Made by a program: the position numbers and the translations under genes. A stretch of DNA of 64,000 nt from Granulicella sp. S190 (lineage in GTDB: Bacteria; Acidobacteriota; Terriglobia; Terriglobales; Acidobacteriaceae): positions 96,651 to 160,650 of the forward strand of contig NZ_LMUD01000019.1 in assembly GCF_009766095.1 (NCBI RefSeq), given 5' to 3'. The first letter of the stretch is position 1; the number at the start of each line of letters is the position of its first letter. The notes under the pieces were generated by a model. That model was given only the letters and a program-made list of their open reading frames with translations. It did no database searches and was not told the DNA's origin. Of this stretch, positions 24,773-33,631 are shown in pieces.

Positions 24773-25900
24773 CTAGTGGCCTTGACTTGATTCGAACTGA
24801 GGATTCTTCGCTCCTGGGGTAGGCGAGGACATCAGCTGCAAGAACATCTTCTGAAACTTAGGCCAGTCGACATCCATTTGTACATGAGCTTTTTGAAGAT
24901 CGAGGGCGGGCTTATCGTCATCGCTCCAGACGATGGTGTCTCCGTAGCTGATGCCTTTGTCGACGCTAACATCAAAATAGACATAGCGCTCGTGCGTGAT
25001 GAGGCTGGGGTCAAGCCACGCGGCCGCAGCAAGCTCGTCCCATAGATAATCTCCGGGTCGGCGCGAGTAGCGGGCGATGTACTGGCCGGCTGGGGAGCTA
25101 CTCTTCTTCAACTCATCGAGCATCTCCTTCGTGAGATGGGTCTCGATAGAGACATCCACCGGGGTGACTGTGATCTTCGGCCAATGGGCGTGGAAGACGA
25201 TAGTCGAAGCTTCGGGGTCGAACCAGAGGTTGAATTCGTGGCGCGGACTGTCGACGTATTCCTTATCGTCGGTATGCGGATTGAGGCTGCCTCCCATGAT
25301 GACGAGCTCCGCGGCGAGCTCGGCGAAGTGCGGATCGAGGCTAATCGCCTGAGCCACATTGGTCATAGGCCCGGCAGCGTAGATCGTCACCTGATGCGGG
25401 TATTTGTGCACCATGCGGATCAAAAAGTGTGCTGCGTCTTCGTCCGATACTTTCGTTGTGGGATTTCCTTCTTCGAGTTTGGGGACATCAAAGGGTCCAT
25501 GCTTCGGGCGGAAGCTGCTCCAGGCGCCCTGATAAAGAACCTTCCCGTAGATCTGCTCCCACGCATTGGTCCACTGCTGCGTTCTTACCAAAGGAGTGAT
25601 CGCGCCCGCCATAACGGGGATGTCGGTGCGGCCAATGAGCTCGAGCAGACGCAGGGTGTGGGCTACTTCTTCATCGCGCCATCCGTCGCCGGTGAGCACC
25701 GTGATACCGAGCACATTGACGCGTGGGGACTGGAGAAAGACGAGCATCGAGTTCATGTCCGTTCCCGCGGGTCCGACCGCATCCTGATCAATGACGACGT
25801 AGCGGCCATCCTGCGCGGAGAGCAACGGTGATGAGAGCACACCGAAAAGAGTGGGGAAGAGAACCAGAGACCAAAGCGAGCTCTTTCGTAGATGTTTCAA
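24773..25900 (-). CDS. Exported nucleoside hydrolase with variant active-site motif
   Basis: An inosine/uridine-preferring nucleoside hydrolase-fold protein of about 375 residues with a Sec signal peptide (LVLFPTLFGVLSSPLLSAQ). Recognisable parts are YAAGPMTNVAQAI, VIMGGSLNPHTDDKEY, HEFNLWFDPEASTIVF and LWDELAAAAWLDPSLIT, where the Asp matches a Ca ligand. The N-terminal signature is unusual: canonical DTDPGxDD is replaced by DQDAVGPAGTD, so activity or substrate may differ. I prefer the TTG at 25900, with AGGAGG seven bases upstream, over the ATG at 25921 that overlaps the previous stop. It is translationally close to the second hydrolase and precedes rbsK. Confidence 0.82.
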   Translation of the reverse strand: MKHLRKSSLWSLVLFPTLFGVLSSPLLSAQDGRYVVIDQDAVGPAGTDMNSMLVFLQSPRVNVLGITVLTGDGWRDEEVAHTLRLLELIGRTDIPVMAGAITPLVRTQQWTNAWEQIYGKVLYQGAWSSFRPKHGPFDVPKLEEGNPTTKVSDEDAAHFLIRMVHKYPHQVTIYAAGPMTNVAQAISLDPHFAELAAELVIMGGSLNPHTDDKEYVDSPRHEFNLWFDPEASTIVFHAHWPKITVTPVDVSIETHLTKEMLDELKKSSSPAGQYIARYSRRPGDYLWDELAAAAWLDPSLITHERYVYFDVSVDKGISYGDTIVWSDDDKPALDLQKAHVQMDVDWPKFQKMFLQLMSSPTPGAKNPQFESSQGH

Positions 25901-25917
25901 CGCAATTCCTCCTGAGA

Positions 25918-27072
25918 TCATCCGTTGTTCTGCGTATTTCCTGTAATGCGATCGACCAGCAGGCGGAAGAAGGCGTCCGGCCTAACGTCGACGGCAACCT
26001 GGGTGTTGGCGGTGAAGGTTTCATCCGATGGTGTCGCACCTGGACTATTCTCGAAGGCAGCCGCGTATCGGATGGGGCCACGCTTCCATCCAACGCTCTC
26101 GCCTGCCGTGATGAGACCGTTGGTCTCAATCTGCACCCGATAACTCTCGAAGGTAAGTATATCGGGACGGATCAGAGCGCTGACTGCGAGAGGATCGTGC
26201 AGGGTTGGGCCGCCCTTCTCTCCGTGCCCACGATAGCTTGCCATGATGGCGCGTGCGATACCGGCTGCAGCACGGCTCGGCTTATTCGTAGCGGCTTCGA
26301 GCTGAAGGATGTAGGGCTCGGTCAGCTCGACCTTGCGAGTGACATCGAGGCCGACCATAGTGATAGGAACTTCGGAGTTGAAGACGATGCTTGCCGCCTC
26401 CGGGTCGACGTAGAAGTTGAACTCAGCCGCAGGCGTCACGTTGCCGCCCGAGAGCGAGCCTCCCATCAACACAATGCTCTTGATAGCCTTCGCAAGACCT
26501 GGCTCCGAGCGAAGCGCAAGAGCAAGGTTGGTGAGAGGGCCGAGGCCGATCAGCGTCACCTCGCCAGGATGTTCCAGGACGATGCGGCAGATCAGCTCCG
26601 CGGCGTGTTCTTTTACAGCGGTGATTTTGGGCGGAGGAAGTTTGACGCCGCCGAGACCGTTCTCTCCGTGTGCATAGGACGCGGTCACCTGTCGCCGAAT
26701 GAGCGGAGCAGCGGCGCCGGATGCCACTGGGATATCAGTTCGGTCGCAGATCTCGACCATACGCAGGGCGTTGGGCAGGGTGATCTCAAGAGGGAGATTT
26801 CCCGCAACTGCGGTGATGGCCAATACGTTGAGCTCAGGTGAGCGCATGGCCAGCATCAGGGCGAATGCATCGTCTACTCCAGGATCAGTATCGATGATGA
26901 CCTTGGCTGCCGTTGTCGTTTCCGCGCGATGCGACGCCTCGGTCCGGGGTAGTCTATCCGGTGCGGCGAATGCACGCGACGGCCCGTGAACCATCGCGGC
27001 AATCGCAGAACCTGTTGTCGCCTTCAAAAACATTCTGCGGTCCGGAGTCCGCTGAAACCAATCAGGCTTCAT
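25918..27072 (-). CDS. Tat-exported nucleoside hydrolase
   Basis: A 384-residue inosine/uridine-preferring nucleoside hydrolase that splits nucleosides into ribose and base. It begins with a twin-arginine signal (DRRMFLKATTGSAIAAM), then has the intact catalytic/Ca motif IIDTDPGVDDAFAL, IGLGPLTNLALAL, IVLMGGSLSGGNVTP, EFNFYVDPEAASIVF and the late Asp in LHDPLAVSALI. It is the second gene of the operon, 37 bases after the TonB receptor. Export before folding suggests it acts in the periplasm on nucleosides brought in by that receptor. Confidence 0.9.
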   Translation of the reverse strand: MKPDWFQRTPDRRMFLKATTGSAIAAMVHGPSRAFAAPDRLPRTEASHRAETTTAAKVIIDTDPGVDDAFALMLAMRSPELNVLAITAVAGNLPLEITLPNALRMVEICDRTDIPVASGAAAPLIRRQVTASYAHGENGLGGVKLPPPKITAVKEHAAELICRIVLEHPGEVTLIGLGPLTNLALALRSEPGLAKAIKSIVLMGGSLSGGNVTPAAEFNFYVDPEAASIVFNSEVPITMVGLDVTRKVELTEPYILQLEAATNKPSRAAAGIARAIMASYRGHGEKGGPTLHDPLAVSALIRPDILTFESYRVQIETNGLITAGESVGWKRGPIRYAAAFENSPGATPSDETFTANTQVAVDVRPDAFFRLLVDRITGNTQNNG

Positions 27073-27109
27073 GCCTTTTCTATCCTTCCATGATGAAAGC
27101 TTGCGGCGA

Positions 27110-30100
27110 TCAGAACACGAACTTCAATGCGAACTGAATGAGACGAGGATTGTTTACAACCTGGGTGATCTGTCCGAATCCGGGAGAGTCCGTGGTAGTT
27201 CCCGGATTCGCAAACTGTGGATGATTGAAGATGTTGAAGACCTCGGTGCGGAAGACGAGCTGCGTCTCTTTGGGAAGGTTGAAAGTTTTGAAGAGCGAAC
27301 TGTCGAAGTTGACGAAGTCAGGACCGTAGAGCGGGGTGCGCGATGCATTTCCAAGAACGCCGGGAGCGGGGTCAATGAAGCAAGCTGTGTTGATAAACTC
27401 AGCCAAGGATTGGTGGGCCGGGCGCGTATTGCAGACCTGATCGGGACGACTGCCAGTCGTAGTACCGGCATTGTTGACGCCTGCAGCGAGCCCGAGAGGA
27501 AAGCCAGAGCCGACGTGTGTGATCAGGTTCAACTGCCAGTTTCCGACCAGCTCCTGCACTGGCGTGCTTACGCTGGAAGCGAACTTTTTTCCGCGACCGA
27601 AAGGCAGTTGATAGAGGATGCTGGCGGAAAGATTGTGCGTCTGATCCGTCACATTGAGTCCCTTGTCGGTATAGCCCCGGGGATTGAGAGGATACACGTT
27701 CGGCGCCGGATTCAGCGGGTAGTAGGGAACACCGATCAGAGAGCCCAGGTCGTCGTAGAGGCCGTTGTCGAATCCCTTGCTATAGGTGTAAGCAATCAGG
27801 ACGTAGACTCCGTTGTTGTAGGCGCGCTCTGCTTTGACCTGGAGCGAGTCGTAACGCGATAGGCCTCGGTCGAGGAACCCGACGATCGCGTTCAGATTCG
27901 GATACGGACGCAGATTGGCGGGATCGACCTGAAGGCTGGGCGTGGCAGTGTTCAACGGAAAGCCCGAGGTCTGCAGATGCGTCCCGCGAGATCCCGCATA
28001 GCCGACCGTCAGGATGGTACCTGTAGGCAGCTCCCGTTGGACGTTAAGATTGAACTGCTGAATAGTCCCAGGATGAAAGTTTGTGTTCTGACTGTAGACA
28101 TTGCCTGTCAGGTTATTCACGTCTGGCGGGGTCGGAACAGGAAATCCCGCGGATAGTGTGGTAACCGGGGTCATGTCGTCAGCTTGGAACGCAAACGTTC
28201 CGTAGAAAGGAGGATTCAGGTCCAGCCCTTGTGCGCCAAGGTTCCATCCAGCGTCGTGGAGAATTGCGTAGCCTGCGCGAATGGCATTCTTTGTGGAGAA
28301 CGGAGTGAAGCTGAGTCCGATTCTTGGTTCGAAGCCGCGGTAGTACGACTGGATCCCTGCCGAATCTGATGAGTTCACGCCTGCGATCAGCATCTGGCCG
28401 GTGGGGAAGTCGAAGTTAGCCAACCTCTTTTGCGATTCGACCACCGGTGTTGTGTAGTTCCACGCCAGACCAAGCTGCACGGTCAAGTTCTTTCTGATCT
28501 TCCAGTTGTCCTGGAAGTAAGGGCGGAACTCCTTCCATCTGCGGCCGGAGACATCGCCGGAGAAAGAGACGTCGTGTTCGCCGCTGCCGGGAATACCAAG
28601 TAAAAAGCTGGCGATAGGATTGCCGCTCGCGGAGTTGAACGCGCCGTTGGTAAAACCCGCCGTGAACAGGTTATCGAACTCCATCTCGCCCATAGGAAAG
28701 GCATTGCCGAGCTCATTGAGTTGCATGAAGCGCATGCCGATGCCCATGGAGAACGAGTGTGCCCCATGCACCAACTCGAAGTCGTCGCTGTATTGGTAGA
28801 CGTTGGTTCCATCCTGAATAGGAGAGAACCCGCGATCGCCAAGACCCCAGTATCCCTCGTTGAACTGCGTGTTGAGTAGTCCGCTGCTCAGGTAGGTTCC
28901 GAGGTTGGCGTTGGGGATTCCCAGCAGCGTGCTCCAATCGTTACCGTCTCCAAAGGATGTGATGTGATCGAAGATGCGGTTATATCCGGCGGTGAACTGG
29001 TTGATCGCGTTGGCCGAGAAGATGTGTGTCTCGGAGACGGCCAGATTTCTTCCGCGATCCGCGAGCGTCTGGTTGCTGGCATAACCTCCAGGCTGTGCGC
29101 CGAAGCCGGGAAGCCCAGAGGGTAGAAAGACGGTAGCCTGGTCTCTGCTGAAGCGAGCGAAGCCACGATCTTTCTCTGAGAATACGTTATCAATTCGTAT
29201 GTCGAAGCTGTTGTCATTGAAGGTCTGGTTAGGAACGTCCACATAGTTTGCCGAAAGCACGCCGGAGACGTTGGGAGCGGGGAAGTAGTTAAGCATCTGG
29301 ACCGCGATAGCGTTAAGCCGGTAGGTAGGGATGGTGTTGTCAGGGAACTGAGTGCGGCTTGCGTTTCCGGTGACTGGATCGATGACCGTCGTGCTCGGAT
29401 CGTAGATAGGAACCTCGGGAGATCCGGGGAACGACTCCGTGAAGATGCCTTGGCGCTCGAGCATGGTCGGCACCTGGGTCAGCGAAGGAATTCCCTGAAT
29501 GCTCTTAGTTCCTTGGTAGTCGAAGAAGAAGAAGGTTTTATCCTTACGAATCGGGCCGCCGACTGAACCTCCGAACTGATTGCGGATGTACTTCGGATTG
29601 ACCGGAGAGAAGTAGCTGGTCGCGTTCAGATCGGTGTTGCGCAGGAAGTCGAAGAGTGTTCCGTGAAATTGGTTGGTGCCGGACTTCGAGGTGAGCAGGA
29701 CGGTCGGACCCGCGCGTGTTCCGTACTGCACAGAGTAGTTGTAGGTGAGTACATTGAACTCCTGAAGAGCGTCGATGGAGGGCACGATGGCGATGCCGCC
29801 GGAGGTTAGCTCGTTGTTGTCGACACCATCGTAGAGCCAGTCGGTGCGATTCTCGCGCGAGCCGCCGACCGACAGTGAGAAGGAGCCGCGGATGGAGGTC
29901 TCGCTGCCTCCGCCGCCTGCAAAGAAATCATTCGGCTGATTGCCCGCCGAGGTTCCGGGAGCGAGCGTAGCCAACTCTACGAAGTTACGACCATTCAAGG
30001 GCAAATCGGAGACCTGCTGAGAGTGAACGACTTGACTCAGAGAGGAGTCGGTCGCCTGGACCGCGACTGCGTTGGCCTCCACCGAGACGCTCGAGGTGAC

Positions 30101-30439
30101 CGAACCGGGCATCAAGGTAAAGTTGATTTCCGGCGAGGACTGGTTTTCAAGAAGAATGCCATTCTTGACGGCGCTCTGGAAGCTGGGCGCGGCCACCTGG
30201 ACCTTGTAGTTGCCGATGGGTAGCAGGTTGGCAACAAAACGCCCGCTACTGTCAGCAGTCACCACGCGAGCCCCGTTGGTGTCGACATTGGTGACGGTGA
30301 CGGTCGCTCCAGCAATCACGGATCCTGCTGGATCCGCGATCGTTCCTGTGATACTCGCTGTCGCCTGCGCCTTCGCGATGTCAGGAAGGAGCAGAGAACA
30401 AAAGATGAAGATAGAGATTGTCAGGTATCTGAGTTTCAA
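27110..30439 (-). CDS. Oar-like TonB-dependent receptor of the nucleoside operon
   Basis: An outer membrane receptor of about 1109 residues. It has a signal peptide (ISIFIFCSLLLPDIAKAQ), a carboxypeptidase-regulatory-like domain (ITGTIADPAGSVIAGATVTV), a plug (VSDLPLNGRNFVELATLAPG, DGVDNNELTSGG, TSKSGTNQFHGTLFDF) and a beta barrel ending LIQFALKFVF. The frame is open to 30478, but the TTG at 30439 has GGGAG six bases upstream and directly starts the signal peptide, and the longer version would run over the operator. It is the first gene of the operon, so it probably imports nucleosides or nucleotide breakdown products; the ligand is inferred from neighbours only. Confidence 0.87.
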   Translation of the reverse strand: MKLRYLTISIFIFCSLLLPDIAKAQATASITGTIADPAGSVIAGATVTVTNVDTNGARVVTADSSGRFVANLLPIGNYKVQVAAPSFQSAVKNGILLENQSSPEINFTLMPGSVTSSVSVEANAVAVQATDSSLSQVVHSQQVSDLPLNGRNFVELATLAPGTSAGNQPNDFFAGGGGSETSIRGSFSLSVGGSRENRTDWLYDGVDNNELTSGGIAIVPSIDALQEFNVLTYNYSVQYGTRAGPTVLLTSKSGTNQFHGTLFDFLRNTDLNATSYFSPVNPKYIRNQFGGSVGGPIRKDKTFFFFDYQGTKSIQGIPSLTQVPTMLERQGIFTESFPGSPEVPIYDPSTTVIDPVTGNASRTQFPDNTIPTYRLNAIAVQMLNYFPAPNVSGVLSANYVDVPNQTFNDNSFDIRIDNVFSEKDRGFARFSRDQATVFLPSGLPGFGAQPGGYASNQTLADRGRNLAVSETHIFSANAINQFTAGYNRIFDHITSFGDGNDWSTLLGIPNANLGTYLSSGLLNTQFNEGYWGLGDRGFSPIQDGTNVYQYSDDFELVHGAHSFSMGIGMRFMQLNELGNAFPMGEMEFDNLFTAGFTNGAFNSASGNPIASFLLGIPGSGEHDVSFSGDVSGRRWKEFRPYFQDNWKIRKNLTVQLGLAWNYTTPVVESQKRLANFDFPTGQMLIAGVNSSDSAGIQSYYRGFEPRIGLSFTPFSTKNAIRAGYAILHDAGWNLGAQGLDLNPPFYGTFAFQADDMTPVTTLSAGFPVPTPPDVNNLTGNVYSQNTNFHPGTIQQFNLNVQRELPTGTILTVGYAGSRGTHLQTSGFPLNTATPSLQVDPANLRPYPNLNAIVGFLDRGLSRYDSLQVKAERAYNNGVYVLIAYTYSKGFDNGLYDDLGSLIGVPYYPLNPAPNVYPLNPRGYTDKGLNVTDQTHNLSASILYQLPFGRGKKFASSVSTPVQELVGNWQLNLITHVGSGFPLGLAAGVNNAGTTTGSRPDQVCNTRPAHQSLAEFINTACFIDPAPGVLGNASRTPLYGPDFVNFDSSLFKTFNLPKETQLVFRTEVFNIFNHPQFANPGTTTDSPGFGQITQVVNNPRLIQFALKFVF

Positions 30440-30462
30440 GTGGAACTCCCTGCGTCCAAATC

Positions 30463-30480
30463 TTTTGAAACGATTCAAAA
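30463..30480. promoter_or_regulatory. LacI-type operator candidate of the nucleoside operon
   Basis: TTTTGAAACGATTCAAAA, a 7-bp inverted repeat around a CG-containing centre as in most LacI-family operators. It lies 24-41 bases before the TonB receptor start and just downstream of the predicted promoter. Confidence 0.65.
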
Positions 30481-30492
30481 CTTGATGACATG

Positions 30493-30522
30493 CCTATACT
30501 CCCGAAAAAAGATCACTGTCAA
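30493..30522 (-). promoter_or_regulatory. Predicted sigma-70 promoter of the nucleoside operon
   Basis: On the minus strand TTGACA (30522-30517) and TATAGG (30498-30493) are separated by 18 bases. Transcription would begin near 30486, immediately upstream of the operator. The remaining bases to 30800 hold no gene I can support. Confidence 0.65.
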
Positions 30523-30808
30523 TAACAAATTTTAATTATGTGTGGTTGGGTCGCAGTAGAAGGTTCCGCTGGCGTAGATCTCCGTCGTGAGCGAGATACC
30601 GGACAGAGAAGCTTCTAAAGCGGATGGCAGACATCGAAGCACGCGGTTTCAACGTAAAGCTGGGCCATTAAGGCCGGGTAGGAGAGCGGCGGCCAAGCTT
30701 GTACTTCCGATGTTCGCCTTATCTGACAAGCCGGGACGCATGGCTGGCAAAACGCCTTCTCTCGCATTTCTCGCACGCGAGGGTCACAAAAATGGTGACA
30801 GGGGCGAA

Positions 30809-30842
30809 CTAGAAGGCCAGCCGGTTAGGGCTGGCCTTCTAG
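30809..30842 (-). terminator. Hairpin terminator of tRNA-Leu
   Basis: A perfect 14-bp inverted repeat (CTAGAAGGCCAGCC and its complement) 22 bases past the tRNA 3' end, with only a weak T-tract on the minus strand. Confidence 0.65.
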
Positions 30843-30863
30843 TAAGTGCATGATTTATTAGAT

Positions 30864-30948
30864 TGGTGCGGAGGAGGGGACTTGAACCCCTATGCCTTGC
30901 GGCGCTAGCACCTCAAGCTAGTGCGTCTGCCAATTTCGCCACCTCCGC
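30864..30948 (-). tRNA. tRNA-Leu (anticodon GAG), CCA end encoded
   Basis: The minus strand folds as a class II tRNA: acceptor GCGGAGG pairs with CCTCCGC, then a D-arm (GCG...CGC with TTGGCAGA). The anticodon stem CTAGC/GCTAG encloses the loop TTGAGGT, giving anticodon GAG, which reads CUC and CUU leucine codons. A long variable arm (CGCCGCAAGGCAT region) and a T-arm AGGGG-TTCAAGT-CCCCT follow. The discriminator A and an encoded CCA finish the gene. Confidence 0.95.
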
Positions 30949-31061
30949 GCTATGACTCGACACCCGAAGGGCATGAGCTGCGGTAAGCAATCCGAAGGTA
31001 AGTATAGCATCTTGGACGGGTTGAGTGGGAGTGGGTGTGGATAAGGTTGTCGTGGGAAGGA

Positions 31062-31092
31062 AACGGCCTCATCCATGAGAGGAGAGGCCGTT
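31062..31092 (-). terminator. Terminator hairpin after the decarboxylase gene
   Basis: A 9-bp inverted repeat (AACGGCCTC / GAGGCCGTT) 18 bases after the stop codon, followed on the minus strand by TTTCCTT. Confidence 0.6.
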
Positions 31093-31110
31093 ATTTGATG
31101 GTTGATAGAG

Positions 31111-33543
31111 CTATCTCTCGGAGCCCAGACCGCTGCCGGGAACTACCGGAGCGGTGGCAGGATTACGCTTCTTCTTCTGAACCGGCGGCGCTGCATTGGG
31201 TGGACGTTGTTTTCCATTACTATTGCCGTTTTTCTTCCTGCCTGTGGTTTCGATCACGGCGCGCATCCAGTAGTTTCCTTCTGCATCGGCTTCAATGCCG
31301 TGGACCTCGCGCTCGAAGCCGGGGAAGCGCTTGCCGAACTCTTCCATGGCCAGGATGAGCTTGATAACGGGGCTTTCGGGGCCGCCGAGGCGCTCGCCGG
31401 GCATCGACATGGGGATGCCGGGAGGGTAGGGAACGAGCATGACCGCAGCGATGCGGCCGGCCATCTCGGAGAAGCGAATTTTCTCCGTCTCATGGCGGAG
31501 GAGCTTCTGGTAGGTCTGAGCCGGGGTGAGGATGGGGTCGAAGTCTTCGTCGCAGGCGTCGTTGACGAGGCCGGAGAGGTTGAGTTGAACCATCGCGGCG
31601 TGCATCTCGTCGGAGAGCTCTTTGAGGCTGACGTTGCGATAGCGATGGGGATAGCGGGAGACCAACTCGGGCAGGGCCTCTTCGAGGGAGGCTTCGGAGT
31701 CGTAGAGGCGTTTGAACTCGAAGAGATTTTCGAGGAGTGCGCCCCACTTGCCCTTGGAGGTGCCGACGGAGAAGAGGACGAGGACGGTGTAGTCGCCGGT
31801 GCGGGCGATCTCGACGCGGCGTCCATCGAGGAACTCGGTGACGATGGCTGCGGGGATTCCCGAGTCGCTGATCTTCCCTTGCGCGTTGACGCCGGGGGTG
31901 AGGATGGTGACCTTGGTGGGGTCAAGCATGCAGTAGTCGTCGGCGATGTCTTCGTCCTGAAAGCCATGCCACTCTTCGCCAGATTTTAGGGTCCAGGCGC
32001 TGGAGCGATTGGTAAGAAGACCGTCGGCAGCCTCTTCTAGGAGGTAGGTTTTTCCGTCGAGTGGGTCGAAGACGTACTCTGGTTGATAGAGGCGGAAGAA
32101 CCATCCCTGCTCGGCTTCGCGGAGCCGGTGGCCGATGGAAGACATGGCTTTGCGAAAACTGATGGCGTCCTGGAGGGTCTCGCTCATCAGAGTGGGACCG
32201 GCGGGCTCGTCCATCATGGCTGCGGCTACGTCTAGGCTGGCGATGAGTGGATAGAAGGGCGATGTTGTGCCGTGCATCATGAAGGACTCGTTGAACTGAT
32301 CGAAGTCGAGGTTGGCGCGTGGGCTTAGCTTGACGTGGATCATGGAGCCCATGGAAAAGGCGGCGAGCATCTTGTGTGTGGACTGGACGGCGAAGATGGT
32401 GGGTCGGTCGGGCATGTCGTCTGGCACGCCCATGGCGAAGCGGCCCTGGTAGATTTCGTGGAACTTGGCGTAGGCGTACCACGCCTCGTCAAAGTGAATG
32501 CGCGGGACTGACTTCGAGAGCTCGGTGACGACGCGGTTTACGTCGTAGCAGAGGCCGTCGTAGGTGGAGTTCGTGACGACGGCGTAGGTGGGGTTCTGGT
32601 TGGCGACGCCGGTGGTGAGTGGGCTCTTGTCGATGATGCCACGGATGAACTCGGGGCTGAAGCGCTTGAGGGGGACGAGGCCGATCATGCCGTAGCCGTT
32701 GCGCGTTGGCTTCATATAGACGGGGCGCGCGCCGGTGACGGTGAGGGAGTGACAGATGGATTTGTGGCAGTTGGCGTCGGCGAGGACGATATCGTCCTGC
32801 GCGATGACGCCGTGGCCGACGATCTGGTTGGAGGTGCTGGAGCCGCCAAGGACGTAGAAGGTCCAGTCGGCGCCGAAGATGCGGGCGGCGTTGCGTTCGG
32901 ATTCGCCTGGAGGTCCGAGGTGATCGAGCCAGGAGCCGAGCGGCGCGGTAGAGATGCCGAGGTCCGAGCGCATGATGTTTTCGCCGAAGAACTTGTGGAA
33001 CTCCATGCCGATGGGGTGCTTAAGATAGGCGACGCCGCCCATGTGGCCGGGTGCGTCCCAGGAGTAGGCTCCCTGGTCGTTGTACTTTTTCAGCTCGCGA
33101 AAGTACGGGGGAAGGAGCTGCTCGTGGTAGCGTTCGACGGCGAAGTCAACGCGGTTGGCGATGAAGGCAGGAGTGTCGCCGAAGAGATGGATGTACTCGT
33201 GAACCTGTTTGACTACTTCTAGGGGGAGTTCGCTGACGAGAGTACGGTCGGCGATGAGGAAGATTGGAATCTTCTTGTTGCGACGGCGAACGGCGCGAAG
33301 AATGGCGAGCGCAGCGCCCTCGGCGAACTGATTCTCGCCTTCGAGGTCCCAGTCCAGAAGGATGGCGCTGTAGGATGGGTCGGAGGTGACGAGGGACAGA
33401 CCGTCCTCCGGGGTCGAGGTGCGCACAACCTCGTATCCTTCAAGACGGATCGCTTCGACCAGCCGCTCCATGGCTCGATCCGAAACTGAATCCGTGCCAC
33501 CAACTTCACTTGCAATCAATAAAACCCAACGGCCTTCGCTCAT
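31111..33543 (-). CDS. Orn/Lys/Arg decarboxylase (biodegradative type)
   Basis: A PLP-dependent fold-type I decarboxylase of 810 residues, the family of arginine, lysine and ornithine decarboxylases that consume protons and make polyamines or their precursors. The N-terminal receiver-like wing domain (residues ~1-130, SYSAILLDWDLEG) is followed by SWDAPGHMGGVAYLKHP, DLGISTAPLGSWLDHLGPPG, LGGSSTSNQIVGHG, IHFDEAWYAYAKFHE and the Schiff-base motif STHKMLAAFSMGS (Lys near residue 392). The C-terminal domain carries VPYPPGIPMSMPGER. A basic low-complexity tail of about 40 residues is extra. The specific amino-acid substrate cannot be told. Confidence 0.9.
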   Translation of the reverse strand: MSEGRWVLLIASEVGGTDSVSDRAMERLVEAIRLEGYEVVRTSTPEDGLSLVTSDPSYSAILLDWDLEGENQFAEGAALAILRAVRRRNKKIPIFLIADRTLVSELPLEVVKQVHEYIHLFGDTPAFIANRVDFAVERYHEQLLPPYFRELKKYNDQGAYSWDAPGHMGGVAYLKHPIGMEFHKFFGENIMRSDLGISTAPLGSWLDHLGPPGESERNAARIFGADWTFYVLGGSSTSNQIVGHGVIAQDDIVLADANCHKSICHSLTVTGARPVYMKPTRNGYGMIGLVPLKRFSPEFIRGIIDKSPLTTGVANQNPTYAVVTNSTYDGLCYDVNRVVTELSKSVPRIHFDEAWYAYAKFHEIYQGRFAMGVPDDMPDRPTIFAVQSTHKMLAAFSMGSMIHVKLSPRANLDFDQFNESFMMHGTTSPFYPLIASLDVAAAMMDEPAGPTLMSETLQDAISFRKAMSSIGHRLREAEQGWFFRLYQPEYVFDPLDGKTYLLEEAADGLLTNRSSAWTLKSGEEWHGFQDEDIADDYCMLDPTKVTILTPGVNAQGKISDSGIPAAIVTEFLDGRRVEIARTGDYTVLVLFSVGTSKGKWGALLENLFEFKRLYDSEASLEEALPELVSRYPHRYRNVSLKELSDEMHAAMVQLNLSGLVNDACDEDFDPILTPAQTYQKLLRHETEKIRFSEMAGRIAAVMLVPYPPGIPMSMPGERLGGPESPVIKLILAMEEFGKRFPGFEREVHGIEADAEGNYWMRAVIETTGRKKNGNSNGKQRPPNAAPPVQKKKRNPATAPVVPGSGLGSER

Positions 33544-33631
33544 ACACCTCTCACAACTTCTTATTCGTACTTTTAGATGGTACAGGGAAGTTTTGTGGGG
33601 TGTTTATGGGTTGTGAATCTTCGGGAAATTG

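Noticed and set aside
31111-33543. Response-regulator fusion in the decarboxylase
   Set aside because: The receiver-like N-terminus is the normal wing domain of the Orn/Lys/Arg decarboxylase family, not a signalling fusion.
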